In this document: positions 9,461 through 19,091 of the stretch, in pieces | How positions within the stretch are numbered: the stretch's first letter is position 1 | Layout of the letters: each line of letters begins with the position of its first letter | IMG/VR virus record: IMGVR_UViG_3300017971_000201 | Span: 62,001-126,000 of that record | Strand: one strand, 5' to 3' | Length of the DNA: 64,000 nt | Source: a virus | Program-made: the position numbers and the translations under genes | The notes under the pieces: model-generated | The model's input: only the letters and a program-made list of their open reading frames with translations | Database searches by the model: none | What the model was told of the DNA's origin: nothing

Positions 9461-10444
9461 TTAGACGTTGATCCTCCTGTGAGCTACAAAGACCTCGCCC
9501 ACCCCGGTCGGGGTCACGAGCGTGACGAAGCCGGTCCCGGTGTCGAGCGTGTAGTCGTCGGGATCGACCAGGATGGCGCCACCACGGAACAGGTCCACGT
9601 CGTCCAGCACCGGGGCGGTCACGAGCATGTCGAGCAGTGCCGTGGCCGGGGCCGGCTTGATCACGAGCGGAGTGAGGTGCGAGTGGCCCAGCACGAGCGA
9701 GATCGGGTCACGGGTCTCACGCAGGATAACGAAGCGCTCACTCCCGTGGACCGTCGCGATGACGAGGTTCACGATCCCGGTCCCCAGGTTGACCGAGTAG
9801 TCGTCGGGCGCGGCGATGAGCTGCCCGTTCCGGTAGACGTCCACCCGGACCAGATCCGGGGCGGTAATGCCGGCGTCGAGCGCAGAGACGCCGGCCGAGG
9901 ACGGCTGGATGACGAGCGCAGGCTCGTGCTGGTGAAGCGGAAGCAGCGACTCGGGGAACAGGCCGCCGCCGAACAGCTCACCCTCCTGGCCGTCCTTGAG
10001 GCTGAGGCCGTTCTGGAAGTAGAGCTTGTCCCCCACCCGGGCGCAGAACAGCCGCAGATCCGGGAGCCGCGTCCCCTCGAGATAGATCCGGTTGCTGCGG
10101 TAGAGCGTCAGCTCCGTCCTCGTGCTAAGCGCGCGCGGAAGGATGAAGAACAGCACCTCCCCGTCTTGCAGCTCCGCCGATGCTCCGCCGGCGATGTAAG
10201 CCTCGAACGTGGTAGAGAACCCGGTGACCTCGATGTCGTGGGTCCAGTAAACCAGCCCGTTCGGCGGCGCTCCGGTGGTGTCCCACCCGACCGTGCCGGC
10301 GGAGAGGAACTGGAGCTGGCTGTTCTCGGCATTGCTGTAGCCGATGGCGTCCACGGCCAGCGACCCGTCACGGGACGTTTCGTAGTAGGGCTCCTCGAAC
10401 TCCGAGGGGACCGGTATCGAAAGACGCGGGGTGAGATCGGCCAT
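9461..10444 (-). CDS. Baseplate/fibre-network protein with duplicated beta domain
   Basis: 327 residues. The C-terminal two thirds contain two copies of one module: an H-x-H site (HQH; HSH), then a V-Y/F-R-x-G segment, then DDY-x-x-x-x-G-T-G followed by a hydrophobic strand. The copies are about 100 residues apart, so the gene probably arose by internal duplication. HxH motifs suggest metal-pinned trimers. It lies between the gp6/J-like and gpI-like genes, a position often used by baseplate adaptor proteins. Function is inferred from place. Confidence 0.55.
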   Translation of the reverse strand: MADLTPRLSIPVPSEFEEPYYETSRDGSLAVDAIGYSNAENSQLQFLSAGTVGWDTTGAPPNGLVYWTHDIEVTGFSTTFEAYIAGGASAELQDGEVLFFILPRALSTRTELTLYRSNRIYLEGTRLPDLRLFCARVGDKLYFQNGLSLKDGQEGELFGGGLFPESLLPLHQHEPALVIQPSSAGVSALDAGITAPDLVRVDVYRNGQLIAAPDDYSVNLGTGIVNLVIATVHGSERFVILRETRDPISLVLGHSHLTPLVIKPAPATALLDMLVTAPVLDDVDLFRGGAILVDPDDYTLDTGTGFVTLVTPTGVGEVFVAHRRINV

Positions 10445-10454
10445 CTCGTCTCTC

Positions 10455-12071
10455 CTACTGCACCGTGACCGCCGGGATCTCGCCCATGGTGATCACCTCG
10501 AAGTCCTCGATCTCCAGGTCGCCGAAGCTGTTGACCCGGCCCAGCGACTCGGTATCGCCGGTGATGGCGGCGTGGCTCCAGTCCACCCCGGTGATGCTGT
10601 TGATCAGCTGGTAGATGTCGCTGATGCGGATCGACGTCCCGTAGGCCCTGCCCAGAAGCTCGCTCTCGAGCTGGGACCGAACCTCGGCCGCCACAGTCTC
10701 CTTCTGCTCCTGGCTGGCATAGTCCTCGGTCGTCGTGATCGACACCGTCAGGTCGACCGAGAGGAGGTTGACGGAGCCGTCGGTGACGTGGACCTTGGCT
10801 GTGCTGACTGCCTTCTCGTCGAGGAACGCTTCCAGCGCCTCGGCCAGGCCGACCGGAGCAGTCACGTATCGTCCGACGTCGTCCTCGGCGAGGATCTGGG
10901 CCAGGATGATCTCCGTCTGGCCGTTCGAGGCCAAGACCCGGTCCCAGTAGTTGTAGAGCCGGTCGATGGTGTCCTGCGGGACGCCGGCGTTCGTCATCTC
11001 CTCGAGAATCGTGAGGGCCTCGGCGTCCTGCTCCACGCCCCTGGGCGTGGTCGCGCGCCCAATCGCCACACTGCCCCAGGTCGGGTCGGAGAAGGAGTTG
11101 ATCCAGCCGTCCAGGTCGTCCTGGGTGACCGCGCGCTGGGCTGACTGGAAGACCAGGCGCGCGTTCACCTTGATCGAGTTGATCGTCTCCCGGTCGGACC
11201 CCGGCGTGGAGGGCTCGTCGTGTGTCAGGGTCGCCTCGACCAGCGTCGTGCCGGCCACGATGGGTTCCATGAAGGCTGTCACCGTGTTTGCCGGAACGGA
11301 ACCGCTGGTACCGCTGGTCACGAAGAACCGCCAGCGCAGCTCGGCGTCCTTCAGGGGGATGTTCCCAGCGATTCCGTCGCCGAGCACCGCGCGCGGCGGC
11401 GAGAACCCGTACTGAAACTCGAACTGGTTGGTCTGCTCGAACTCCAGGAAGCGGCTTTCGTCCCACTCGACGTTGGACACCCAGAGCTGTGGACTATCCT
11501 GGGCGATCGAGAACCCGTCTGGGACGTTGGTGATCGTGAAGGTCTGTGCCGGCTCGCCGGTGGACACGAAGACCGACTCGAGCGACTCTCCCTGCCGAGC
11601 GTCGAACTCCTTGGGACCCGACTCTCCGACGTCGAAGATGGTCTCGTCTACGACCTCGAAGATCAGACCGCTCGGCCCCTGGAGCTTGCGGCCCTTCTCG
11701 ATCGTGAACCGGCTCGGGGCCGGGGCGGCTAACGTCATCGTGATACGCACGGCTGGAGGAACAGCCGCCGCCGGCTTGTAGCCCAGCTGGCGGGCGATCG
11801 TGACAGCCGCAGCTCGCAGGCGCACATCGCGCAGGTTGGTGTCGTCCGCCTGCCGATCCCCGTACCAGTTCATTGTGGAGAGGCCGAAGGCGAACATCTC
11901 GATCAGGACGATGCCCTGCTCGGAGGCCACGATGTTGCTCGCCACCTCGTCCCCGAAGCGGAGCTGGAGGAACGAGATGATCTCGTCGCGGTTGGTCTCG
12001 AAGTCCTTGCCGAAGAGGCCGGACCGAACCAAGTCCCGCGCGGTCGCGCTCAGCGAAATGCCGTTGCTCAT
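10455..12071 (-). CDS. Baseplate wedge protein, gp6/gpJ-like
   Basis: 538 residues, starting at an ATG overlapping the stop of the gp25-like gene (ATGA). The N-terminus (FLQLRFGDEVASNIVASEQG, then a helix naming a fold seen in gpJ/gp6 proteins) and the C-terminal region with alternating strands around LLSVDLTVSI and a late YGTSIRISDIYQLI segment fit the baseplate J-like family (P2 gpJ, T4 gp6). These proteins form the iris-like ring of the inner baseplate. The order gp25 then gp6/J is conserved across contractile phages and supports the call. Confidence 0.75.
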   Translation of the reverse strand: MSNGISLSATARDLVRSGLFGKDFETNRDEIISFLQLRFGDEVASNIVASEQGIVLIEMFAFGLSTMNWYGDRQADDTNLRDVRLRAAAVTIARQLGYKPAAAVPPAVRITMTLAAPAPSRFTIEKGRKLQGPSGLIFEVVDETIFDVGESGPKEFDARQGESLESVFVSTGEPAQTFTITNVPDGFSIAQDSPQLWVSNVEWDESRFLEFEQTNQFEFQYGFSPPRAVLGDGIAGNIPLKDAELRWRFFVTSGTSGSVPANTVTAFMEPIVAGTTLVEATLTHDEPSTPGSDRETINSIKVNARLVFQSAQRAVTQDDLDGWINSFSDPTWGSVAIGRATTPRGVEQDAEALTILEEMTNAGVPQDTIDRLYNYWDRVLASNGQTEIILAQILAEDDVGRYVTAPVGLAEALEAFLDEKAVSTAKVHVTDGSVNLLSVDLTVSITTTEDYASQEQKETVAAEVRSQLESELLGRAYGTSIRISDIYQLINSITGVDWSHAAITGDTESLGRVNSFGDLEIEDFEVITMGEIPAVTVQ

Positions 12072-12448
12072 CGTGCCCCCGCCGCGTCGAACGGAATCTG
12101 GGTCCGCCTGGCGTCACCGATCGACCCTCGCTGGCGCCAGACGACTTCGAGCACGATTCTACTGTCTTGGCTCGATACGAGAATCTCGTCCACCACGACT
12201 CGGGGCTCCCACTGCTCGATCGCCCGCCTGGCCTCCACCTTCGCTCGCAACACTGTAGACCGGGACAGGTTGGAGAACAGGAGCCTCTTGAGCCCGGATC
12301 CGAACAGCGGCCGGCGCACGCGCTCCCCGATTCCCGTCTTGAGGATCGTCTTGATCGAGATCTCCAGAAGGGCGAGATCGGTGGCCGCCTCCGGGTAGCC
12401 CCTGGACGTGAATCGGATCGGTCCGTAGAGCCCCTTGATCGTGGCCAT
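12068..12448 (-). CDS. Baseplate wedge protein gp25/gpW-like
   Basis: 126 residues, typical of the GPW/gp25 family. Helix-rich N-terminal half, the typical E-R-V-x-R-P-L-F-G-S-G segment at about residues 42-51 (family form: R-x-x-P-x-F-G), and a C-terminal beta part. Homologues initiate sheath polymerisation in the baseplate. Start overlaps the stop of the spike gene (TGATG) and its stop overlaps the gp6/J-like start, giving the canonical gp5-gp25-gp6 order. Confidence 0.85.
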   Translation of the reverse strand: MATIKGLYGPIRFTSRGYPEAATDLALLEISIKTILKTGIGERVRRPLFGSGLKRLLFSNLSRSTVLRAKVEARRAIEQWEPRVVVDEILVSSQDSRIVLEVVWRQRGSIGDARRTQIPFDAAGAR

Positions 12449-13740
12449 CAGTTGCCCCTCAGCGCGGCGGTGGACATGGCGGCCGGCACGACCGGCTGAA
12501 TCGGCTTACCGGTAGGTCCGCCAGCGTTGCCGTTCAGATGAGTGTGGTTCTCCAGGTAATCGAAGAAGCGCTCATCGACGAGACGGTACTTGACCCCGAG
12601 CGTCCCCACCAAGCAGGTCCCAGGCCCGAGCGACGAGTTGAGCTGGATTCCCGCACCGGTAACGATCCACGGACCGATGGACGTGTGAAGCACTCCAGCG
12701 TCCTGCGATGTTCTGACACCGGCGAACGTCTCGTTCGCGGCGCCACCGCCGGTGATCTGGGTCGGCGCCCCGCCAGAACTCACCATTGTCAGACCTGAGC
12801 CGGTGAGCGACAGCAGACCTGCGGCCGTCACGGTCGCGGCGCCGCCGGCCGTCACGTTAGCCGCACCCCCGGCCTGCACGTTGACCAGCGCCGGCGCCGT
12901 CACACTCACGCCGGCTGGCGACAGGTTGACGATGTTGCCGTTCGCGTCCTGCACGTTGATCGAGGCCGGCGAATCGATGAACTCGGCCTTCTGCTGGCCG
13001 ACTGTCTGGACGGTGATCTTGCTGGGATTCGTGTCGATCCTGATCGTGCTGCCGTTCACGAGTTGGATGACGATGTTGTCCTGAGCGTCGCTGATCTTGA
13101 TGAAGTGGCCCTTCGCCGACTTGTGCTCGATCGCCTCCTGGCCGGTGATGTCGATCCAGCTGGAGGTGTGGCCCTTGAACGAGGAGACGACGATCTGCTC
13201 CTCGTTGGTCTTGTCGGAGAGGAGCACCTGGTGGTGCCGGGTCGCCGCAGTACCGGCTCCGCCCTGCGCCCCGGTCCACAGTTCGACCTTCTGTTCGTTG
13301 TCCTTGTCCTCGAACAAGAGCCCGTGGCCGGCCTTCGTCTTGATCCCGCGCTTCGTGGGCTCGCCGCCCTGGGTCGCGAACTCCTGCGGCACCTGGGAGC
13401 CGGCCGCGCTCCTATCCTGGTTCCGGTTCCCCCACCAGGACCCAGAGAACATGGGCACACGAAGGTCGCCGCGATCGAACCAGACCCAGACCTTGTCGTC
13501 CTTGTTGGGAGGGAAGAAGCTCCCCTTGTCTGGGCCGGCGAAGTCGGAGCTGGGATACGCCCAGAGACTCAGCTCGCCCTTGCGGCCGGTTACCTGCTCG
13601 CAGCTGACCTTGACACGTCCCTGCCCCTGCGGATCCTCCGTGTTCACCACAGTCGCCTGATACTTCGAGTAGTGCCGGCCTGTGGCGTACTCCATGCCGT
13701 GCGAGCGAATATTCTTGATGAAACGGAAGAACGGTCCCAT
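12448..13740 (-). CDS. Tail spike / baseplate assembly protein V (gp5 OB-fold)
   Basis: 430 residues. The ATG overlaps the previous stop (TGATG); an in-frame extension upstream is not credible, being antisense to another frame of the hub gene. N-terminal OB-fold features are visible: Q-G-R-V-K-V near residue 40, then W-A-Y-P, a D-K-V-W-V-W-F-D segment and P-M-F-S-G-S-W-W-G. The C-terminal half is a repetitive Val/Thr/Ala-rich stretch (residues about 250-330) consistent with a triple-stranded beta-helix spike. No lysozyme domain is seen, unlike T4 gp5. It forms the membrane-piercing tip. Confidence 0.8.
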   Translation of the reverse strand: MGPFFRFIKNIRSHGMEYATGRHYSKYQATVVNTEDPQGQGRVKVSCEQVTGRKGELSLWAYPSSDFAGPDKGSFFPPNKDDKVWVWFDRGDLRVPMFSGSWWGNRNQDRSAAGSQVPQEFATQGGEPTKRGIKTKAGHGLLFEDKDNEQKVELWTGAQGGAGTAATRHHQVLLSDKTNEEQIVVSSFKGHTSSWIDITGQEAIEHKSAKGHFIKISDAQDNIVIQLVNGSTIRIDTNPSKITVQTVGQQKAEFIDSPASINVQDANGNIVNLSPAGVSVTAPALVNVQAGGAANVTAGGAATVTAAGLLSLTGSGLTMVSSGGAPTQITGGGAANETFAGVRTSQDAGVLHTSIGPWIVTGAGIQLNSSLGPGTCLVGTLGVKYRLVDERFFDYLENHTHLNGNAGGPTGKPIQPVVPAAMSTAALRGN

Positions 13741-15254
13741 CACACCGCCGCCTCTGTATCTGGTTCGACTCCCTCGCCGGAACCAGATCTGGTTGGAGGG
13801 GACTTGCCTCCAGTAAGCGGGACCTTCCCCCGCCCCACGTTCTTGTCGCCGCTGGCCGATTCCCTGACGAGTTCCAGGTCGGTCTCGTAGCCGTCCATCC
13901 CGATCCGGTGAACAGCTTTGATGATTCGATAGGCCCCGCTGAAAATAGAACTTCCGCACTCCACGTTTACGATCATCATCGGAACCAGGTGCGGGTGGCC
14001 GAGAACCGTAGCAGTAGCCTTCGTATTCATCCAGGTATTGGCATCCCGAACCAGACGCTTGGCGTTCTCATCCCGATTTGGCGCACCGTGGGGAGATCCG
14101 ACCACCTTCCCGGTGTCGTTAGGGCCGAAAGCCGGTTGCGAAACCACCTGGGTAGATTCGTCTACCTGGTAGGTGAGACCATCCGCGTTCGCCGCACCAG
14201 CCTGGTTCAACGAGCCGGTGTGCACCTCGTCAGCCATCAACAACGGGTCGTGCTTCTCCGAGCTTGTCTCTCCCGTATCCGGGTCGGCATGGAGATGAAT
14301 TATGCCCCTACCAGCTGGTGTAGAGAACATCGTCTCCTCTGCCCTCGTGGAGAACGCTGTCATGGGAAGATGTCGATCGCTGACCGGCTGCTGCATGAAC
14401 ACCAGCGTGTAGGACGCCTCCTCCCCTTTGATCTTGTTCATGTCGCCGACGATCACTTTGTCGCCGAGCACGTAAAACGAACACCTGTTCTCGTCGCAGA
14501 TTCGCCTGAAGAGCAGCCAGTCGCATTCATTTTGCTCAAGAAGCTCTGGCTCCGACTTGTTGAGCGGTCGTTGCGCTCTCAGCGGTGAATCGGCCGAGAC
14601 CATCGCCTCATCCACTGTCTGCTTGGTCTTACTTGCAATATGGCGCAGAATGCTGAGATCGGTCGGGAACGTACCGTCGACCGTCGCTTTCGACGCGGCG
14701 TTCTTGGATCGCGCGTAACTTTCTGTCGGCTGGCGCTCAATCCCACTGTTGGCGAACAGATCAACTCCCCTGATCGTGATCCGAATGTCGGTGCTCGACA
14801 TCTCCAGACCCGGCTTCATAATCGAGAAGATGTGAGTGTCGCTGGTGAGCCTCTTCCCGTAACTATTGCTCGGGAGCCACCCCCACTCGATCACCATGAC
14901 ACCATTCCTCTGGATCACTCGATCGTCGACGATCATGACGGCATCGGCGAATGGTGGTTCTATCGTGACCGATGCCTGAGAAAAAGCACCGCCCTCCATC
15001 GTGATTTCGATTGACGGCGAGAAGCTACGCATCGTGTTGCTGTAGTCGAATACCCCAGTAATGGTCCCACTTTTCGTCGCCCCAGTAGACTCTGGAATAG
15101 GTTGTGACTCATTACCGCCAACCTGCTCACCATCGACGTTGACGTTCCCCTCGAGCTGCTCCACGGTGAGGAACTTCAGCGTAAAGAACGGCGCAAAGAA
15201 GTCGCCCGCTCCCTCTGCGCCGGCAAACGGACTGGAGAGGCCCTTTTTGCCCAC
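13740..15254 (-). CDS. Baseplate hub protein (gpD/gp27-like)
   Basis: 504 residues, GTG start overlapping the gp53-like stop (TAGTG). Beta-rich N-terminal part, a central helical segment with NECDWLLFRRICDENRCSFY (a feature of the gpD/gp27 hub family, which contains a L-x-x-I-x-x-x-x-x-x-F/Y pattern), and a late barrel-like part with HPHLVPMMIVNVEC and YRIIKAVHRIG, which resembles the second gpD barrel. Followed directly by the spike gene, as in P2 gpD-gpV and T4 gp27-gp5. It forms the trimeric hub linking tail tube and spike. Confidence 0.75.
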   Translation of the reverse strand: MGKKGLSSPFAGAEGAGDFFAPFFTLKFLTVEQLEGNVNVDGEQVGGNESQPIPESTGATKSGTITGVFDYSNTMRSFSPSIEITMEGGAFSQASVTIEPPFADAVMIVDDRVIQRNGVMVIEWGWLPSNSYGKRLTSDTHIFSIMKPGLEMSSTDIRITIRGVDLFANSGIERQPTESYARSKNAASKATVDGTFPTDLSILRHIASKTKQTVDEAMVSADSPLRAQRPLNKSEPELLEQNECDWLLFRRICDENRCSFYVLGDKVIVGDMNKIKGEEASYTLVFMQQPVSDRHLPMTAFSTRAEETMFSTPAGRGIIHLHADPDTGETSSEKHDPLLMADEVHTGSLNQAGAANADGLTYQVDESTQVVSQPAFGPNDTGKVVGSPHGAPNRDENAKRLVRDANTWMNTKATATVLGHPHLVPMMIVNVECGSSIFSGAYRIIKAVHRIGMDGYETDLELVRESASGDKNVGRGKVPLTGGKSPPTRSGSGEGVEPDTEAAV

Positions 15255-15562
15255 TAGAGGAGTCCTCGCTCACCGAGACTGAGCCTAGTTGGGATCTGGA
15301 TGCGCATCCCCGGAACGAAGTCGTTCGGCCAGAGCCGCATGTCGTTGCGGAGCATGATGAGGTGGCCGGTCGCGTCGTCGCCCAGCTCCTCGTAGGCGAG
15401 ACTGTCCGGCCGATCGAGGTAGTGAACGATGTACTCGTGGTCGTCCAGGTGCGCCCCGACAGCTGGTGGCCTGGTCTTGTCCCACCAGATCGCCTCCTCG
15501 TACTTGACGAGGGTAGCGAAGCGAAGCGGACCCCTCTGGTTTCGTCTGATCGGACTCGCCAT
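15254..15562 (-). CDS. Baseplate wedge gp53-like / LysM-type protein
   Basis: 102 residues. The order E-Y-I-V-H-Y-L-D-R-P-D-S-L-A-Y, then L-G-D-D-A-T-G-H-L-I-M-L-R-N-D, then P-G-M-R-I-Q-I-P matches the gp53-like baseplate wedge/LysM-like small tail proteins that follow the tape measure (P2 gpX-like in size). ATG overlaps the tape-measure stop (TAATG). It probably helps join the tape measure and hub. Confidence 0.7.
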   Translation of the reverse strand: MASPIRRNQRGPLRFATLVKYEEAIWWDKTRPPAVGAHLDDHEYIVHYLDRPDSLAYEELGDDATGHLIMLRNDMRLWPNDFVPGMRIQIPTRLSLGERGLL

Positions 15563-18500
15563 TACCCGGTCCCCGCTCCTGCTTCTTCAGCCGATGCTCT
15601 TCTAGCTACCTCTTGCTCGAAGGCGCCGCCCACACCACGGAAGCTGATGTTCAGCTTCACCTTCTGGTCGCCTCCTCCGCGACCCTCGAGCTGGTTGACA
15701 ACCGACCTCCAGACCTCCGCCGGAATGGCCCCAGCGCCAGCCCCGCCGGCCTTGTCGGCCACATCGCCCGCCGCGCTCCTGGCCTCCCGAGCACGCATGG
15801 CCTCTTCCATACCGCGCTGTCGGGCCTCCTCGAGCTTCGTCTGCGCCTCCTCGAAGGAGATCTCGCCTTTCGAGACGCCCCTGGTCAACGTGCGGAGCGA
15901 GGTCTCCATGTGCTTGCGGAGCGCTGACTCTGCCCCACGGAGCTGAGACTCATCGAAGCCACCAGACTCCTTTGCCTGACGTTGCAACTCCACGATGGCG
16001 CTCTCGACAGCGCTCTTGTGTTCGCCGAGGAACCTCTTGGCCTCTTCCTTGCGCTGTTTTGTCACATGAAGCGTCTGCTCAAGTTGGGACTGCTCCGCTT
16101 GGTACCTAGCCTCGGCAAGCTGTGACGCCCTCTCGCGTTCGTCCATGTCGGTTTGAAGTTGTTGAATGCGCCTGTCCACCGCCTCGGTTCGTTCCGCTCG
16201 CTCGGCCGCGCCCGTCTTCTTGATCGTCTTGATCAAGTCCTCGTAGCCTGCGGATTGCTCCTCATGAGACTTTCTCGCTGTAGCGGCCGTAGCAGCCAGC
16301 GCGTTGCCCACTCCGGCAACCGCGTTCTCCGCCTTGGTGATCCCGGATACGATCGAGGCCGCCGTATCGCTTACGCTGGCGAACGGCTCGACGAGCTGCT
16401 TCACCGTAGCCAGGGCGTCGGAGATCATCGGCGTCAGCGCGCCGGTGATGCCGGCCAGGACTTCCAGAATGGTGGCCTTCATCCCGGAGAACGATGTGCT
16501 GATCTCGGACGCGATCATCACGCCGGCGACGCGCGCCTTCTCCTGGAGCCAGCTCCAGGCATTGACTCCGGCCTCCTTCAGCAGCTCCCAACCGATGATG
16601 ATCCGGTCGATGGTGTTGAGAACGCCGACCGCGATCTCCGTGGCGCCGACGACGAATACCTCCTCCACCTCGCTCCAGAGGAGGTGCGCCTGGGCAAACC
16701 AGTTGGCGAACCCGGTGTCGAAGGCATCTCGGAACTCGGGGAAGAACTTGTCGGCGAGCCAACCGGGAATGCCCAGCAGGACGTTGTCGAAGAAGCTGGC
16801 GACAGTGACGACCGCCGCTTCCAAGCCGCCTCGGAACTTCTCGACACCGGTTGCATCAGGATCAGAGAGCGTCTCACTCATCCGATCCATGCCGTCCATG
16901 ACGGCGTAGATACCAGAGACAACGAGACCGATCGGCCCCAACATCCTGAAGAAGAGCGGACCGACCTTGCTCAGTGCTCCGGCGATCCTGGGGAAGCGGC
17001 CGAGCACCTTGCCCAGCGGGCCGAACACCTTACCGAGTATGCGCAGCTTGCCGAAGGTCGCCGCCGCGCCCCCGGCCACGCTCAGCAGCCCACCGAACAC
17101 CGTGCTCAGGAGCAGGACACCCTTGCCGACCGCGCCCAGGACGGGAGTGATCACTTCCCCCCACGCCCTGATCTCATCGCTCTCGATGAGGGCCTGGACC
17201 TGCATGTTGAAGCTGGCGAGCGCGTCCTTCGCGCCGCCGAACGTCTCTTTCAGCACCTCAGTCAGGCCGGTCTGCGTGAGGAACGCGATGCCGAGCTGCT
17301 TGACGTTGAACCACATCTTCTGTAGTTCTTTCGTCGTATCGAGCATCCCGTCCGTTAGTTCCTTGAAGGACTGGGTTCCGGCGGCGGCGCCAAGCGCGCG
17401 TCGTCTCTCAGCCTCCGCGTGCGCATCGACCAGCTTGAGGTAGTCCTTCTCGTACTCGATCGCGCGCATGAGTTCTTCGGGAAGCTCGTCGCGAAGTTGC
17501 TCCATGAACCTGTCGTGAACGTACTGGTCTGGAAGCCGGTCAAGCTCGTAGCGCATCCGTTCCACGAACGCCAGCGGCTCCTTCTGCGCGTCTGCCATGA
17601 TGCGAGCGCCCTCGTCGAGATTGATACCGATCATCATCATCGACTGGGCAAGCGGGTCGAAGTCGTCCTCGAGACCAAGGAACACACGCCTGTGCGTCCG
17701 CGTGGCCTTGGCGAAGCGCTCGAATGTCCGCTGGGCAGCCTGTACAGCCTCAGCCATCGTCTTGCCGAACGCCTTGGCGTAAACGCCAGCCGTCTGGGAG
17801 ACGCTCTTGACGATCCCAGCGCCAGAGCCGACGACCGCCTTACCGAACTGGACCGTGGCGCTCATCGCCTCGTCGATCACCCCAGGGAGCTGCTCCATCA
17901 TCCCCGGCATTCGGAACGCCGTCTGGAACTTGGTGGCGTCGTCGAGGGCTCCGACCATCGATCCGCCGAACGACCTCATGTTGGCATCGGCCTTGGCGAT
18001 CTCCTGGCCGCTCACGCCGTAGAGATCGTTGAGGGCGATGAACGCCTGTTGCTGGCCCTCGGACAGCTCGGTCAGGGAGACGCCGGCCGCCGCCAATCCC
18101 TGGGTCATTCTGGTCACTTCGCCGATGCTGAACTGGGTCGTACCGACCAGCTGGAGCATCTCACTGCGGAGTTGGTAAGCCTCCTCGCGGCCTTGGCCGA
18201 AGCCGGCCGACATCTTCCGGGACGCGTCCTCCAGCTCGACGAACACGTCGCCCTCTCGGCCCATGAACTCGAGGCGCTCGATACTCTCGGCGACCCCGCT
18301 GATGGCCTCGCCGCTCTCCTTCAGCTCGCGGCCGAGCGCGGAGAACACAGGTGACCCGGCCGAGGCGGCCTTGAGCAGCTCCCTGAACGAGCTGACCGTC
18401 TTGGTAGCCCCGAGCGCAACACGCTCGAGCCCGTTCATGTTCTCCCACGTCATCGTGGTGAACCGTCCCTGCTCATCGCGGATCTGGCTCATCCACTTGG

Positions 18501-18807
18501 GGAGCTTCTTGAGATCGGTGCCGACGAGACCGAGCGATTGGCTGAGCAGCCTGGCGGACGCTTCGAACTTGGTGAAGGCGATGTCCGTGTCGGTGACCCT
18601 GATGGTCAGATCCTCGCTGCTCTCGGCCGCCTCCTCGAGCGAGGGGACGACGGAGCCGCCGACTAACGCATGGTCAAGCCCGTCGGCGGCCTTCGTCGCC
18701 CCCTCGGTCGACTCGGCTAACGAGACCAGCGCGGCGTCGACCGACTGCACAGCCTTCGTCGCGTGGTCAACGACCGTGAGGCCGATTCCCAGGTTGTATA
18801 TCTCCAC
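15562..18807 (-). CDS. Tape measure protein
   Basis: 1081 residues, by far the longest tail gene here, lying directly before the baseplate genes. Long alpha-helical and coiled-coil N-terminal half, a central hydrophobic Gly/Leu-rich block (about residues 560-650, GVLLLSTVFGGLLSVAGGAA and following) with membrane-active character, and a C-terminal coiled coil of about 130 residues rich in Glu, Arg, Gln. This is the usual architecture of tape measure proteins, which set tail length and enter the cell envelope during DNA delivery. GTG start. At 0.15 nm per residue the tail would be about 160 nm. Confidence 0.85.
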   Translation of the reverse strand: MEIYNLGIGLTVVDHATKAVQSVDAALVSLAESTEGATKAADGLDHALVGGSVVPSLEEAAESSEDLTIRVTDTDIAFTKFEASARLLSQSLGLVGTDLKKLPKWMSQIRDEQGRFTTMTWENMNGLERVALGATKTVSSFRELLKAASAGSPVFSALGRELKESGEAISGVAESIERLEFMGREGDVFVELEDASRKMSAGFGQGREEAYQLRSEMLQLVGTTQFSIGEVTRMTQGLAAAGVSLTELSEGQQQAFIALNDLYGVSGQEIAKADANMRSFGGSMVGALDDATKFQTAFRMPGMMEQLPGVIDEAMSATVQFGKAVVGSGAGIVKSVSQTAGVYAKAFGKTMAEAVQAAQRTFERFAKATRTHRRVFLGLEDDFDPLAQSMMMIGINLDEGARIMADAQKEPLAFVERMRYELDRLPDQYVHDRFMEQLRDELPEELMRAIEYEKDYLKLVDAHAEAERRRALGAAAGTQSFKELTDGMLDTTKELQKMWFNVKQLGIAFLTQTGLTEVLKETFGGAKDALASFNMQVQALIESDEIRAWGEVITPVLGAVGKGVLLLSTVFGGLLSVAGGAAATFGKLRILGKVFGPLGKVLGRFPRIAGALSKVGPLFFRMLGPIGLVVSGIYAVMDGMDRMSETLSDPDATGVEKFRGGLEAAVVTVASFFDNVLLGIPGWLADKFFPEFRDAFDTGFANWFAQAHLLWSEVEEVFVVGATEIAVGVLNTIDRIIIGWELLKEAGVNAWSWLQEKARVAGVMIASEISTSFSGMKATILEVLAGITGALTPMISDALATVKQLVEPFASVSDTAASIVSGITKAENAVAGVGNALAATAATARKSHEEQSAGYEDLIKTIKKTGAAERAERTEAVDRRIQQLQTDMDERERASQLAEARYQAEQSQLEQTLHVTKQRKEEAKRFLGEHKSAVESAIVELQRQAKESGGFDESQLRGAESALRKHMETSLRTLTRGVSKGEISFEEAQTKLEEARQRGMEEAMRAREARSAAGDVADKAGGAGAGAIPAEVWRSVVNQLEGRGGGDQKVKLNISFRGVGGAFEQEVARRASAEEAGAGTG

Positions 18808-18810
18808 GCC

Positions 18811-19032
18811 TTAGACCCCCAGGGCAGCTCCACTAGATGGCCGCTCGGCAATCGGCCGACCGACGTGTGGGCTCAGGCCAGTAGAGTAGGTTACCTGGCG
18901 TTGAGTCCCGCCGCCGCCCGACTTACGCGCTCGGACTATCTCCTCTCGTATTTTCACCAACCGATGCCTTCGTGACGAGGGCATTTGCATGATGTCCTCG
19001 TAGGGCTGATTGTAGGCTTCCATGAGGAACAC
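18811..19032 (-). CDS. Small protein before tape measure; possible tail assembly chaperone part
   Basis: 73 residues with GTG start (CTGGAG lies 9-10 nt upstream). The helical segment AYNQPYEDIMQMPSSRRHRL looks like the C-terminal part of tail assembly chaperones that sit just before the tape measure and contain a Met-Pro-x-x-x-R motif. The frame stays open upstream, overlapping the end of the 299-residue gene in the -1 frame, so it might also be made by frameshift as a C-terminal extension. No classical slippery heptamer was seen, so independent initiation is the safer reading. Confidence 0.5.
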   Translation of the reverse strand: MFLMEAYNQPYEDIMQMPSSRRHRLVKIREEIVRARKSGGGGTQRQVTYSTGLSPHVGRPIAERPSSGAALGV

Positions 19033-19091
19033 GATGTCGTGCTCCAGGTTGGATCGGGAACCGAGAGGCAGGAACGCATGGAAGCGCGGTC